Of a stretch of DNA of 64,000 nucleotides, positions 41,053-52,726 are shown in pieces. The number at the start of each line of letters is the position of its first letter. Within the stretch, counting starts at the first letter, position 1. Both the position numbers and the translations under genes were made by a program. Below the pieces are notes generated by a model. It was not told the DNA's origin, did not search any database, and saw nothing but the letters and a program-made list of their open reading frames with translations. The stretch is from Ceratothoa steindachneri (taxonomy: Eukaryota > Arthropoda > Malacostraca > Isopoda > Cymothoidae), in contig OZ018324.1 in the NCBI GenBank assembly GCA_963969495.1, positions 141,356,355-141,420,354 on the forward strand, written 5' to 3'.

Positions 41053-42167
41053 ATTTTCCGTTTTTGAGCATAATTAATAAAATCTCTTGAATTTAAAAGT
41101 TTTGTTAGACATTAATATTATCGTTAGTCTTCCTAATAGCTTTCCCAATTGTATGAGCTTTGTATTTTTAAAATCTTAAACGGTTGAATAAATGATACTA
41201 GAATTAATATTTCCTCGTTTTATATTTCCAACGATTATTCACCATGTCGTTTCTTATTACAAAAGATCTTTTAATGAAGTAAATGTTTTGAAAACTCTAA
41301 TCGATTTAAAAAAACATTTAGTTTTAATAGTTGTAGATGAATTGGTAAGATTAAGGAATTGATGTTGGAATTATTATGGAAATCATTACGACTATAAAAA
41401 ATATATTTTTCTCTAAAATTAGATATTTAAATTATAAATAACCAATATATTATTAGGTGGGTAAAAATTAAAAGTAATAAAATTAAGCCATATTTAAAAG
41501 TAACATGGAGTGCAAGCGAGATCTGTTCTCAGCATTTATTTAAAAACAAATAACCATCTAATTAATTGGTCATGGCTTGAATATACATTTATCTAAGATT
41601 TATATTTTTTGCTTTAATCATACAATGGTAATAGAAACCATTGACCCTCATTAACTTGATGGAAAGATATGGTAAACAATTATATCTTCACATTTGACCT
41701 GAAATTCCACAGTGGAGGGTAATTATTTTTTTACAATTTAAAAGGAACTATTAAAGTTTTAAAGACTATTTTGGGGGCTACCACAGAAATGATAAAAAGA
41801 TCAAACGTATCTCTATTTCTTACATTCTTCTCAGTACATGTTGGCTAGATGAAAATCCACTTTACCTATCATGTATCTCGTGACTATTCGGTTGCCAGTA
41901 AGTCCTTCTCTTATTAATAAGTTTGTTTGGCCCAGATTACAGTGACCACACTACGCATGGGTCTGTATACGTTTCCGATCTTTCATACTTGGTCTCTCTC
42001 TTTCTCATTCCTCAAATCAAAATTTGAAATAAGTTGCAGTGTTGACCATTCTTCTTGAGCCTTTTAATTTAGGTTTAATATTTTATGACTTTAGGGTTTT
42101 TTCATTTCGCATGGTCATTTTATTGGTTTTTTGCTGATTAGCAGTGTAGTGGATGCCTTATGCATAT

Positions 42168-42770
42168 TCACATAAAGATCTCCTGTTTCCATTCATTAAA
42201 TAGTGCCTGTTTCCCCTGATATAGAAGAGTAGAAAAATATAAAACATCGTAGACGAAGATCTTAATCTGGAGTCTCTGGTGAGGATTTATATGTCCTCTC
42301 TTATTCAATCGTCCAATGGCAGAAGAGGCAAGCAAAATGATATCATTTATTTTAGTTTCAATTGTTCCTTTCCGCGATTTAATTATGCCTATCCATGTAA
42401 AATCAAGTTTGCTGAATGAGTTCATTATCAAAGGTCAAGATTTCGTGATGATAGATATTGGTCAAAACATATTAAGAAAATAGCGTAACCAGGGAGAATA
42501 TGTAAGTCTGTTTTGTCTTATTGAATATATGAATTAGGTGAAGATATTAGGTGGTATTTTTGTACTTGAAATTCATTTAATTGGAGAAATAATAATTGAT
42601 TTTTGTTTCTTTTATGGATGATGCTGTGGAAAATTGATAATTTGCTAGCTAATAAAATGAACTGCCTAAAAGATGAGGCACAAATATCCAGTTTACTACC
42701 TAACAGAAGGGAATAATATTTTTTAATTTGTGAATTTCTAGCTTGGAAATATCTCAAAACTTTTGCCATT
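42168..42770 (-). pseudogene. RTE-like non-LTR reverse transcriptase fragment
   Basis: Two minus-strand ORFs fit the region after the polymerase active site. The ORF at 42769-42518 has RQFILLASKLSIFHSIIHKR, matching the block ...ASKxFGLxINxKKT. After a break, 42431-42168 reads FTWIGIIKSRKGTIETKIND, SSAIGRLNKRG and KIFVYDVLYFSTLLY. This follows the conserved F-YLGS-IS-DG-EI--RI---AFG-L ... K--VY--VLSTLLYG pattern of RTE/Craft-like elements. The catalytic YADD box and the whole endonuclease are absent. It is a truncated dead copy in the large intron. Confidence 0.65.
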
Positions 42771-42814
42771 CTTTGGTTTAGACAAAGGAATTGAGTAGGG
42801 GGAGATTACTTGTG

Positions 42815-43910
42815 TCACCGTTGAATGACTGGGAGAGGGGAGTTTTCTTGGTAGAATAAACTAACATCGAGGTACATATTTACAATATTTAAGGGTTTAA
42901 ATATGACCCAATAGGTAAAACTAATATAACGCAACAAAACCCGACCTAAACTAATTTTCATCAAAATACAACTAAAAATACAATGAGTGGTGATGAGAAA
43001 CAAATAAAATTAACTGATCCTATATTACTTAGTTTACTGCATACGCCCCTCCAAAATAATATGTATAAGTTAAATGTTAGTTGATAACCTAAATGAGGAA
43101 AAAAGAATTCAGAAGAAGTGGTTCCATTACTTTGGGGACCATTTCGAAAGAATATCAAGGAAAATAAAAGTATGAGTTCGTCGGAACTCGGGAGAGTAAA
43201 AATGAAACTCGTTCTCAGCGATCAAAGATTCGCTATCTCCCTGGAGAGGGAGACACAGTGAAACTTTCTTTATACAAGGGGGTAAAATTTCCAGAATTTA
43301 GAAATTATATTTTGATAATTAGATGAGAGAGAAAGACCTAAAGAACTTTGCAGGACACGAAGATTTTAAAATTTTGCAGTATTTAACTTATGTCTTTATT
43401 TTCTTTATTAAAAAAACTCTGGCGTCATTCTATTTTATTTCAGTCAGCAAACGCCCTATATATTAATTTTTTTCGTTCTTGTGCTAGAGTCTTAGTAATA
43501 GGCATTTCTTAACGTATTTACAAAATCTTTCCTACTTCTACAAGCATTGAGATTGTTTTAGAATTTATTGAGCAAAATCTACAACAAAATTTCTTTGCTC
43601 CGTAAAAAATGAAGAGTTTCTTCTAACCTTAGGAGCTTTTTTCGTATTGTGGATCACGAATGTCAAGAAATATTGTAACTCTTATTTCGGATCGAGATAA
43701 TTTTCTTTCTAAATTATATAACCCTCTGACATCTCATTGAACAATAGTAAAAATAATTTAGGTTAACCAATATTTTATCCATATGCAATGTATCGAATTT
43801 TACTCTCGTTTGTTATTCTTAAAGTTCAATAATTTGTAATGTTGCTTAAATTATTCATTTTGGTATGATTTTTATTAAGCCAAATATAGCTTGTGAGGGA
43901 ATTCCACGTA
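42815..43910. other. AT-rich sequence, nothing recognised
   Basis: Short minus ORFs at 43003-42815 and 43158-42961 lack motifs. This could be further flank of the RTE-like fragment. Confidence 0.4.
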
Positions 43911-43914
43911 TAAT

Positions 43915-44720
43915 CTCTTGTTCAGAACGGAACTTCCATGTGCTGTAGAAGGCTCGGTTAGGCTTAAATTGGTAAGCCTACACCCCCCCCCCGCCCTTCC
44001 ACAAGCGGTAGCCTTGAACCGCGCCCACCATGATTCACCTTTACACGGGGTAGAATTACCTCTGCAAGAAGATTCGAGGCCATTCGAAAGTAGCGCTGTT
44101 TTCCGCTACCCCCCTTCCCCCGGGGAGAGAGCCTCGGACATAAATAGTGCTCGACTCCCATGAGGAGACACAGTGGAGAAGTCTCGCCCGGACCCCAAGA
44201 AAATTCCCCTAGTTCCAAGTCTGGTGCTAACAACAAAGCAAAGTGACAGCTGAACTATTTTTGTGTATTAGAATTAGCCCCAGCCAGTGAGGTAATTCCA
44301 TTTAACGATCGCTACCGAGTGATTTTTCCGACTTCTCTCGTCAACTCTTGTCGAAGCCCACTTCGTTCGCACCTCGTTTTCGAGTGACCGAAATACTCTC
44401 CCCTGGACCGGACGTTACGGCCCCCCCCTTTTTTTGAGAACCGGCATCACTTTAACATCCCGCTCAGAAGCTTCGAGCGGCCTCTTCTCACTTGCAAAAG
44501 ACATCCGTGAAGCCTTAACCTGACCCCTTACCCGGAATCTTCTGTAAGCCAACCCCTCTCCCCCTCCAGTAACCCATTTGCGTTCATTCCCCCCATTTAA
44601 ACAGTCTCCTCCCGTAACATCTTAAGTTTTAACTTCATAGTCACATTCATAACTACAATGCGCTCCCCCCCCCTTCTTTATCTGATGTAATTCTCCCCTT
44701 TTATTCTTTAATTTTTGCCC
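43915..44720. other. C-rich, GC-richer island with poly-C runs
   Basis: Contains poly-C runs at 43983-43992, 44421-44428 and 44665-44673 and short ORFs on both strands without recognisable motifs. It is about 0.4 kb downstream (in gene direction) of the Dpr-like exon at 45.2 kb. An LTR or leader of an unknown retroelement is possible. I see no gene. Confidence 0.3.
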
Positions 44721-45041
44721 ATCATTTTCTTATTATTTTTATGTAAATAAAATTATATTTTTGTACAGGCCTCTTTAAATAACTTTTAGCTTTGCCATTG
44801 CCCATAATATACCTGACCTCGTTACACTTTTATCTAGTTGTTTCGCCCGTCGAAACTCGTGGCGTTCCTTCCCTTTTGTCGGTTCGCCTTGAAGTTATCG
44901 GTCCCTTCCACCATTGATATAATATAGTATTGATATAATATAATGTCATACCACGATATAGCTTGAAAATAATCTAAACTATAAATATAGGCCTTCAAAT
45001 CTAGGATGTTAAAAGCGATTTAGAACGAAGTTGTTACTTTT

Positions 45042-45043
<2 letters not shown>

Positions 45044-45105
<62 letters not shown>
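45044..45105. repeat. (TA)n microsatellite next to the Dpr-like exon donor
   Basis: About 31 TA units inside the intron, 50 bases past the gtaagt donor. They extend the apparent ORF with Tyr-Ile repeats. Confidence 0.97.
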
Positions 45106-45108
<3 letters not shown>

Positions 45109-45155
45109 GTAACGATCAGGCCAGAATATCTAGAGGAACTGCAATATGTACTTAC

Positions 45156-45328
45156 TTGTAGAGATATGCCACCTCTCGGAGAATCGTAATCTAATTTGAT
45201 GCCTCCGTGATACCAGGTGAGCTCATCGGGACCATCACCCCCATTGTGAAGTACGGTGCAGGTGATCGCAAGAATACTCCCTGATTGCATAAACCTCTCT
45301 TTTGGTCCATCTACGATGACACTTCCTT
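45156..45328 (-). CDS. Dpr-like Ig-superfamily protein, exon for first half of Ig domain 2 (partial gene)
   Basis: This 173-base exon reads openly for 57 codons after two bases of a split codon. The translation contains SGSILAITCTV, then LTWYHGG, then DYDSPRGGISLQ: the B-strand Cys, the C-strand Trp, and the DYDSPRGGIS block that is characteristic of the second Ig domain of arthropod Dpr (defective proboscis extension response) proteins. Dprs are neuronal surface proteins that pair with DIP receptors in synaptic partner choice. On the minus strand the exon is preceded by a T-rich acceptor ending ctttttag and followed by the donor gtaagt. The incoming intron is phase 1 and the outgoing one phase 0. 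Its base composition is much less AT-rich than its surroundings. A (TA)n tract begins about 50 bases into the following intron. The open frame runs past the donor into intron, so the unspliced ORF is misleading. Family assignment is by remembered motifs, not by search. Confidence 0.88.
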
Positions 45329-46380
45329 CTAAAAAGATTACATCAACGGATTATTTTTGAAGCATTTGATTTTTGAAATTTATCGATGCGATATTATTAA
45401 TAATGTAATAAAACATTTTAGACATTTGAGCTCAAATCTGAGACTGCAAGGTACCATTTTTTATTTTTGATATTCTCTTTAGTTCTAGCTAAGTAGTGTT
45501 TATGTTAAAGACAGGGCCAATGAATGATTATGGGTTAACTTCGTTTGGCACTTCAAAATATATAGGTGTAGGTTGGGTATTAGCCTACAAATAAAGAACC
45601 GAAAGGAGTCAGCGAAAGTGTTTGCTTTCAAAGATTATTAACCAATTATACCGCTCGTTGCGCTTTTGCAACACAAAACCTGCCAATACTGTTCAGGTTA
45701 TGTATGCAAACAAGCACATGCGGCAACCTCAAGACAACGAGTAGTCACAGGAATAGAGTCAGGGGAAGTGGGTGTACTATGTTTCATCTCTCTTCAATTG
45801 AAATAAAAGCTTCAGCCCCATTTTGAAAAGGCCACATTTTCGAATATCATGTCTTCATCATTTAAAACGTATGTACCAATTATCTTGTATGCTAACCTAA
45901 TGAAGGCTATCTATGTGTATCTTTAGTGGTTAGGAAGATGGTAAATGATTGTATTAATAATTCTATCCATAATAAAGTTCATTTTACGACACCTAAAATT
46001 TGAAAAAATTGATGTTGCATTAAAGCAACAATCAGCACTATAGGGAACCACCCTTGTTACATTTATGCAACGATAGGAATTATATGTAAGAATATAAGTT
46101 TTGTCAGGAAGAATATCTTTTCAGGAAAGAACATTTTAATGCCATTGTTGGCAGCACTTTTAACCAGGTTGGAAACCTGGTGTACGTTAAGGAGTGTGCC
46201 TGTACTAAGATGCCACAACGTAAGCTTCCTACATACTGGTTTAACTGAGGATTCCAAAGGGTCGATGCAAGGTTTAGAAGTCCTTTTCTTTTCTGGGGAT
46301 AGCTTCCCTGTCCTTGTTGGCGTCTCCTGCCTGGTCTTGTTGTTGATCCCATTGTCGTTGGCCTAATACTGCTGTTGTTG

Positions 46381-46626
46381 TTATTCTACGACGTCTTCCA
46401 CCCGGTCGTCATCCTCAAACGGGTGGTCTTTGTTGATGGGAATGTCTTGAAGAATATCGCCCTCACAGAAGTAGTCCGGTTCTGGAGGATCCTTAGGACC
46501 ACTTACTATAGGGATTTTGCGGGCCGGCGATACTTCAGGGTTGTATATATTGAGAATCGTGAATACGGAGATACCATAGAAGGCCATGACCCTATTATAT
46601 CTGTTCCGGGCCAAATTTGCGAGCAT
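46381..46626 (-). other. Unassigned 81-codon ORF inside the TTAA-flanked unit
   Basis: Reads into an acidic end (EDDDRVEDVVE) after PEPDYFCEGDILQDIP. It is followed downstream by a Gln run and charged residues in the same direction. I do not recognise it. It could be part of a protein encoded by the surrounding mobile unit. Confidence 0.25.
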
Positions 46627-46789
46627 GGAAAGACCACTCGAGTAAATTTAATCGCCACCATTTGTAAGAAGTGGCAAAGACTGTAATGTTAAAATAACGT
46701 ACTAGTGATTGTAACTCCCGCCAGGAAAGATAGGGCTTTGATAGCCTCAAAACGTGACTAGATTGCAATATTGTACGAGCTCTGACGCG

Positions 46790-47250
46790 CCAGTTTTTTT
46801 TTGTAAAACCCTTGAGACGCCAATACCCACCTGGGTAACACGTGAGCCTTTTCTTCTTTTTTTTTGGTCTAATTGTTTGCCTTAGGCCGCTTGTTTGCTT
46901 TAGGCCTACTTTTATTGACTTCTTGGTTTACTGTGTTATCGTTTGGTTGCTATTGCCCTAGCAGATATTTTTTGGGTTGTTCGACTTTGCGTATCTTCCA
47001 TTTCTATATATAGTCTAATTGAATGTTGTTGTTTTTTGTATAAATTTAATTGGTATTCATCAGATAATATTAATTGTGTATATAGGAAAATTAGATATCT
47101 ATATTTTTGTGTGAATATTTACCCCATATTTGTTTGTAAGTAAAGGACTGTACATACAATCCATTTCATTACTCCATCGATTTCTCACGTCCAAGTTAGT
47201 GGAGGAAGCGGGTTGGATTGATTGGGGTTAGAGCCTAGATTTTCGTCCAA
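46790..47250. repeat. Dispersed repeat F, copy 2
   Basis: Direct-orientation partner of 23640-23970, about 130 bases longer through an insertion in the middle. The best conserved stretch is at the end: ggactgtacatacaatccatttcat through gaagcgggttgga. Confidence 0.5.
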
Positions 47251-47623
47251 GTACACAGTATTCGTAAGTGGGTCTGCTGAGAAGAATATACGATTCCTGT
47301 TCGAAGTCCTCTTCCTGGTTCTGGTTCTCAGGTGTTTTTGGTACCTGCGTCCTACTAGGCCCAGGTTGCGAGGGGCCCAGCAGGTCCCCTGCCGCCGCTT
47401 TTGGAGACAGGGGGTGATGCAGCGAATGCCGGGCTAATTTTGGACGTATGGTCCTGCTGCTTTTGAGTGACCACGTGAGACGTTCTACCGACGTTAATAT
47501 TGGTGTTTTTCCATTCTCAATAGCCTGTTCAATGTCTTCTGGAAGATAGTGTTCCCATGTCAATTTCTTTGGTGTCAGGATGATCCGAAAAGCGAAAAAT
47601 TTTGACCGTGCCCCGGCGGTCAA
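47228..47623 (-). other. Unassigned 131-codon ORF inside the TTAA-flanked unit
   Basis: The longest clean ORF in this unit. It has a globular-looking first half (LTPKKLTWEHYLPEDIEQAI) and a Pro/Gln/Glu-rich second half (GPSQPGPSRTQVPKTPENQN). It runs into repeat F. No family recognised. A transposon-encoded protein fragment is plausible. Confidence 0.3.
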
Positions 47624-47895
47624 AGAACAGACTGATATGGTTTTTCCGCTTCCTCGGTCATTTTATAGTCACAATGGGGGGAGTACCCCACTGGGGTACT
47701 CCTTTATTTGAAAATATAAAAGAGTTTTTAGAAAAGTTTAGAGTTCAAATGTTATATAAATTTAACTGTCAATGAAAAAGTTTGGGGAAAAATGGCAAAA
47801 ATGATTTTGACCATGCACCGGCGGTCAAAGAACAAACTGATGAAGTTTCCCGCTCCCTCTCTCCTGTTATAGTGACAAAAGGACCAAAGAGGGAG
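47596..47895 (+). repeat. Spaced direct duplication of about 85 bases
   Basis: aattttgaccgtgccccggcggtcaaagaacagactgatatgg at 47596 recurs at about 47796 as attttgaccatgcaccggcggtcaaagaacaaactgatgaag, followed by matching ccgctcc and ttatagtgacaa. The copies are 200 bases apart. Between them is a palindromic patch ggagtaccccactggggtactcc (47679-47701). Confidence 0.7.
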
Positions 47896-48879
47896 GAAGC
47901 TAAATAGGGATCGCTCCGTGGACCGTCCGGGAAACCTAGTCAGCAGGAATTTTGATAGTTTTAATATATGCAAAATTAATGGATGAATAGCGAAAGGTTT
48001 CAGAAACTACAATAAGAGAAGTATAGGATAATAAGAGTAGGTTCTCATACGGGAAGTTTACCTCGCCAATATTATAAACGACTGCCATGCTATATAAATA
48101 AAAAATGAGCCCTGGGATATAGGATAATGAGACCATGGCGGCCAGATGCTGTTGTAAATATATATTTGAAAGTGGCGGAAAGTTAGAGCACAAGCCAAAA
48201 AAGGTTGGAAAGACCAAATTTTAAGGCGATGCCCCTGAGGAAAGCGTCACAGAATATTTTCACCCTATTGGCTGGTGGAAACTTCCAAGAGATCTTACGA
48301 GTATTGATAAATGGTTTAATAAGATTACACAAAGAGTTTTGAAGTAAACACATCTGAACGTAAAAGAACGAAAGTCTAAGGCAATTTATAACGAAATTAA
48401 GAAGTTTAACTCGTCTGGACCCTCCGAGTGAACGATTCAGAGTTTGTAGCCTAGTATAGACGCAAAGATTATACAGCAGGGCTAAATAATAACTATAAAG
48501 CATTACTCTCTGTATCTAAACTGTGCTACAAATTTTAATCACTCTATCTCTTCCAATAGCATCGTGTCACATATGCCTATTTTAAATGCACGTTAATGGA
48601 AATATAGAGAGGTTTTACAAACGTTATTAGTAGAAATATGTCTGTCAACACATGAACCTACTCTTCCTGACGTTGCATTTTTTGCAACAAATCGCGCTAT
48701 ATGATGTCACTCGTTGTGTTTTTACAACAATTATTTTTTTAAATATAACATGTTATCAAAACACAGGATATCCATATAAAATAGGTTTTATGGCTGTTTT
48801 GTGAATATATTTCAACATATATACCACTCGTAAATCAACGATAGAACTTTAATTTTTTCCGGCATAATGGGTTAATAAT

Positions 48880-51800
48880 AAATTCGTGCCTGGCACGTAT
48901 TTCCGTTACAGGGAAAAACATTTGATATATTATAATTTAAGTAGCCTTAATAATTAACAATTCATTTTATCGAGCTTATTGAAGTTAAACCAGTGGTAAT
49001 TTAAGCAAGAACAAACAACTTTAACTCAAACTGTTCTGGAAAAATCTGAAATAGTCTTTATTGAATTTCTTTCTCATTTCTTTTCGAATATTAATAAATT
49101 GAATTGGTCATGAAGTGATAGAAAATTTAATGTCGCGGTGAGACATTGAAGAAATATATCATGCAAGAAAGAAGAGTGGATAAATCAGAAATTTAGCTAA
49201 TGTATTAAAAAAAGACGATATAAAACCATAACATTTGATGCTCCTAAGGAATAAACTCAAAATTTAACAGGCGACATAAAGGAAAATTTTCAAGATAGCA
49301 GGAATGGAGCGTATAAAGGCGCCGTGGGGGCCTTCTTGCACGACAATAGCATATTTCCGCAGGAATAGGTTAGGTATTTTTAAGACACTTTTTTCCTTTC
49401 TTTAGATCGTTCCAGGATAGGAAATATGAGAGAAAGAGGAATTGGTAAGAAGCAGAAACGAGAATAAAAAGGTTAAAAGGATAACTCCGTTTGTCAGGCT
49501 GCTGCCGGTCTTTTTCTCCATTTTTTCTGGCAGTGAAATTCCAGTGGACCTTAGATATGAGATATACTTATATTTAACCGTATATTCGACTTCTGTCAAC
49601 GTTGAACTGGCAGGCTTCCGCCGCGTCATAGCACTGCTGACATTGCCTTATCTACTCCCTGGTGATTTGAACGATAACCATCCTTTTTAGGTGTGTGGCT
49701 ACCCGATTAAGCTCTGACGTCAGTTTCATGCTAACCTGATCGATCAGATGGAGATAGGTTTCTTTAATGCGAATAAATTTACGCAACACTGCTGGAGAAA
49801 CGCTTTATTTTACTGTGTTGAGGTTTCACTAAGGTTCTCGCAGTGATAGCGTGACATTAAGTTGGAATTCCTGAATTAAGTTGAAGGTATCCAAATATCA
49901 TCTCCAGCGCAGCTGTCATCCCCGAAAAACAACTTCAATTGTGCGTATGATGGACACACCTGCCAGGATTAGAGTAAATACCTTATTTTTTTATCCTAGT
50001 CTAGGAGTTTAATTTGGTTGATGAAGCCTTTGAGTTATTTGCAGTATCATATTTGACGTTGGACTGACTACTATTCATAAAAACTCTGGCCGGCTTCCAC
50101 TCCTTCCGCTCGCTAGGTGAAGAACTGAGAAGCCATACTCCTAGATGTGATATAAGGCTAGCAATAACGTTCTCCATTAGGTAAAATTTGTGGAGTGAGG
50201 GCTAGTTTTCGGTAGGTTTTGAAGCATACCAGCCGCTTTTCTTGACGGTATTACGTGTCGTTACTTAACAGGAAAGATCCCTCTTGCAGACATGTGTAAG
50301 TGAATCACAAAGAGTTGAGGCAAGTAGTTGCAGAATACCTCTTTCGTCCTAGAGGAAAATAAGAGAGCATTCTCAGACCAACCTTACTTAACGAACTTCA
50401 AAGCACACGCTTTCCCACTTCTCGCGGAATAATTTTACTCTGCCAGCATTTTTTGCACGTCACGGCCTCCCTGAAAGACGCCAACAAGGTTTTATTCCAG
50501 TAGCAGGGAATCCTTCAAAGAACTATATCTAATCTGATTTCCTCTAGGTCTTCATACGCAAAGAGCCACCCTGTTTCTGATAATGTGCTCTACATCTTGC
50601 ACTGATTCCTTGTTGAGAAAGGCAGTGTTTTTCTCTTCGCTTTCTTTAACAGGATATCAACTTAGGGTAGCATGCCAGACTCATGGAAAATGGATGCTGA
50701 GGAGAGATTGCTCTACGCTGCACAAGTTTAAGTAGAAATTGGTACACATTAAATCCGTTTATATTGAAGGTGTAGGCCACCTAATTTCTGTCCAATGCTG
50801 CTTTTACTCTACATCGGATGCTATGAGCCAACGGGCGAATGTTATTGTGATTTCTACCATTTAGACACTGTGGGAGCACCGGCGCCGCCCAATCTTAATA
50901 GCAGGGGTTTTGAATATCACAGATGACAATTCTGGACCATCAATCTAAAAAGCATTGAACAGGTAGAATCATGCTGGTTTATTAGACTTTTTCCAATGGC
51001 TCCTCACCTGAGTGGCTGATATTCACAGCTTTATTATATTTTGCGCCAGCATCAGAAACATACCTCGTTTCTTGACTTCCAACACTTCCGGTGATAATAG
51101 TAATATTGCTCTACTCTTCTACCTTCTCGATGCGCTTGAATTTATAAAAGCTATGCTAGATTTTTGCATCTTAAGATGAGCGTGAATTGCGAAATGTGGT
51201 GATGATCAACCACATCAATCGCCATTTGGCAACCAGTGCTTTCCATTAGTCCCTTATTGAGAGGCTGACTCTCCAGAGTGGGTAGAGGTCACTTACTGTT
51301 CACCATACACAGTACATTATCTGCTTGTACGCGTGGGCCTAGCGTCTCCCTGATTTACCAAAAATTTCACTTGTATCCTCAGCCGATTTTGAACATGTCT
51401 ATTAACCTGAGAGCCTCACGACCATCCTAAACCTTTTGATTTAAGGTTGGCAACTCATTACAAAGCTTAGTTTCAATCTCTGGATAGTGGCACTTCTGAC
51501 TCTGCACAGGAGGCTACCCTGGAGTGGAACAGGTGAGGCTATTTTTCGCGACACCTCTGCTTCAAAAGCTTAGAGATCGCCTTAGTACTGCATTTTTTAA
51601 TATCGGAGGACACTTGCTGAGATGATGGAGCTGTACCAGCTACCTCGCTGTGTCCCATCAGTTTAAAGTTGGGGATACTCAACAGTGTTTTGGGGCCTTC
51701 TTCAAGGCGGAGCTGATTGTAATTTACCAATCGATTTGAAAAAATACGCTTTATTCACGATTTGAAAACGAAACAGCGATTTATAACGACTTAAATAATA

Positions 51801-52520
51801 CCATCCAGACCTACGATGCGTATTATCTGTGATGCTACAGCTACCATGAGCCGGAGGGAAGTATAGATTTTCTTTTTTGGGGTTCCTTGATATATCTGGA
51901 TTGCGGAAAATGAGCGCCATCATGAGCCCGCAAAAATGTCCACAAAGACTAGGGGACGGAGCAGCGTTTGGTTCCTTTCCACATCCACTACAAGGCATGA
52001 ATCAGAAACCATTCTAGCTGCCTAGCAAAGAAGAAGGAAAGCCGCCGAATGGAACTTAAAGCGTCCCGTCATCGTGCAAGAATGTTCCCGTGCTACTATC
52101 TCTACTGACCAGACAGAGGTAGTTCGTCTTCTCTCGTGTCCAATATTTCTAGGCCCACTCGCGAAGGCACGACCATATGATGTAGTGGTTTTCTGTAGCT
52201 TAATGGGATAAAGGCGTCTTCTTCAATACACACCCTTTACATTCTTTTTTACTATTCCAATATGTGGAATGATTGTGACTTATTATTTTAGACGTTTATT
52301 GCAAAACCTGATTATGGCATAATATAATTTTGGGAGGAGGGTGGCCTATTCCAGTTTCCCTAGTTGTCTGGTGTTGATTGCATGCTCTGGCACTGGCGTT
52401 TTTTTTTGTTTTTCTTCTTTCTTTGCCGATTCAATTTTTAGTAATATAGACTAATAATTAATAGGCTGAATTACAATTGTGGCGCCTATGCCCTTAGGGA
52501 AGTCCAAGATGGCTATTTTA
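48880..52520. other. Region without recognised genes; less AT-rich from 49.7 kb
   Basis: From about 49.7 to 52.1 kb the composition is closer to balanced and minus-strand ORF pieces occur (51998-51702 with a CSGCGK motif, 51730-51539). That suggests an old coding element. Frames are broken and I recognise no family, so I make no functional claim. Confidence 0.35.
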
Positions 52521-52726
52521 GAAGAAAAAAATGGGCTATTGCTCTCAGTGCTTTATTCATCTTGTTAAAATTTAGTTAAATTAAAACGAGACTAATTTTG
52601 TTCGGTACAGATAGAATAAATTGTGACGGAATGGCATAGGAAAAGAGCAACTTATTAAGAAACGAGATAAGAGAAATAATAAAGACGACAAATACAATGC
52701 AATACTCGTGAACCCTAATTAATTTG

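Larger units (their letters stand above)
39596..41579 (+). repeat. Large tandem duplication, unit about 0.92-1.06 kb
   Basis: Two diverged copies stand head to tail: about 39596-40655 and 40656-41579. Both begin with a modular repeat copy (C or D). Both continue through matching AT-rich sequence: cttcctaat, attgtatgagctt, atttcctcgt, aatagttgt, ggtaagatta, attattatggaaat, accaatat-ttattaggtgggtaaaa, aaagtaacatgga, tgcaa-cg. They end in tcatggcttg at 40646-40655 and 41570-41579, 924 bases apart. The first copy is longer by small insertions. Confidence 0.8.
45642..48871. mobile_element. Candidate piggyBac-type element with TTAA target sites
   Basis: The sequence attattaaccaattataccg at the left (TTAA 45638-45641) faces attattaacccattatgccg on the minus strand at the right (TTAA 48872-48875), so about 18 of 20 bases agree including flank. 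TTAA duplication and CC-starting ends are the piggyBac hallmark. Just inside the left end is cgttgcgcttttgcaac, and near the right end are cgttgcattttttgcaac and cgttgtgtttttacaac: three short hairpins of the same design. The 3.2-kb interior holds repeat F copy 2, a spaced duplication (47.6-47.9) and minus-strand ORFs. None is recognisable as a piggyBac transposase, so it would be non-autonomous or decayed. Confidence 0.55.

Noticed and set aside
43918..44236. Overlapping plus and minus ORFs in the C-rich island
   Set aside because: Pro/Gly/Arg-rich translations follow from the poly-C composition, and neither shows a domain.
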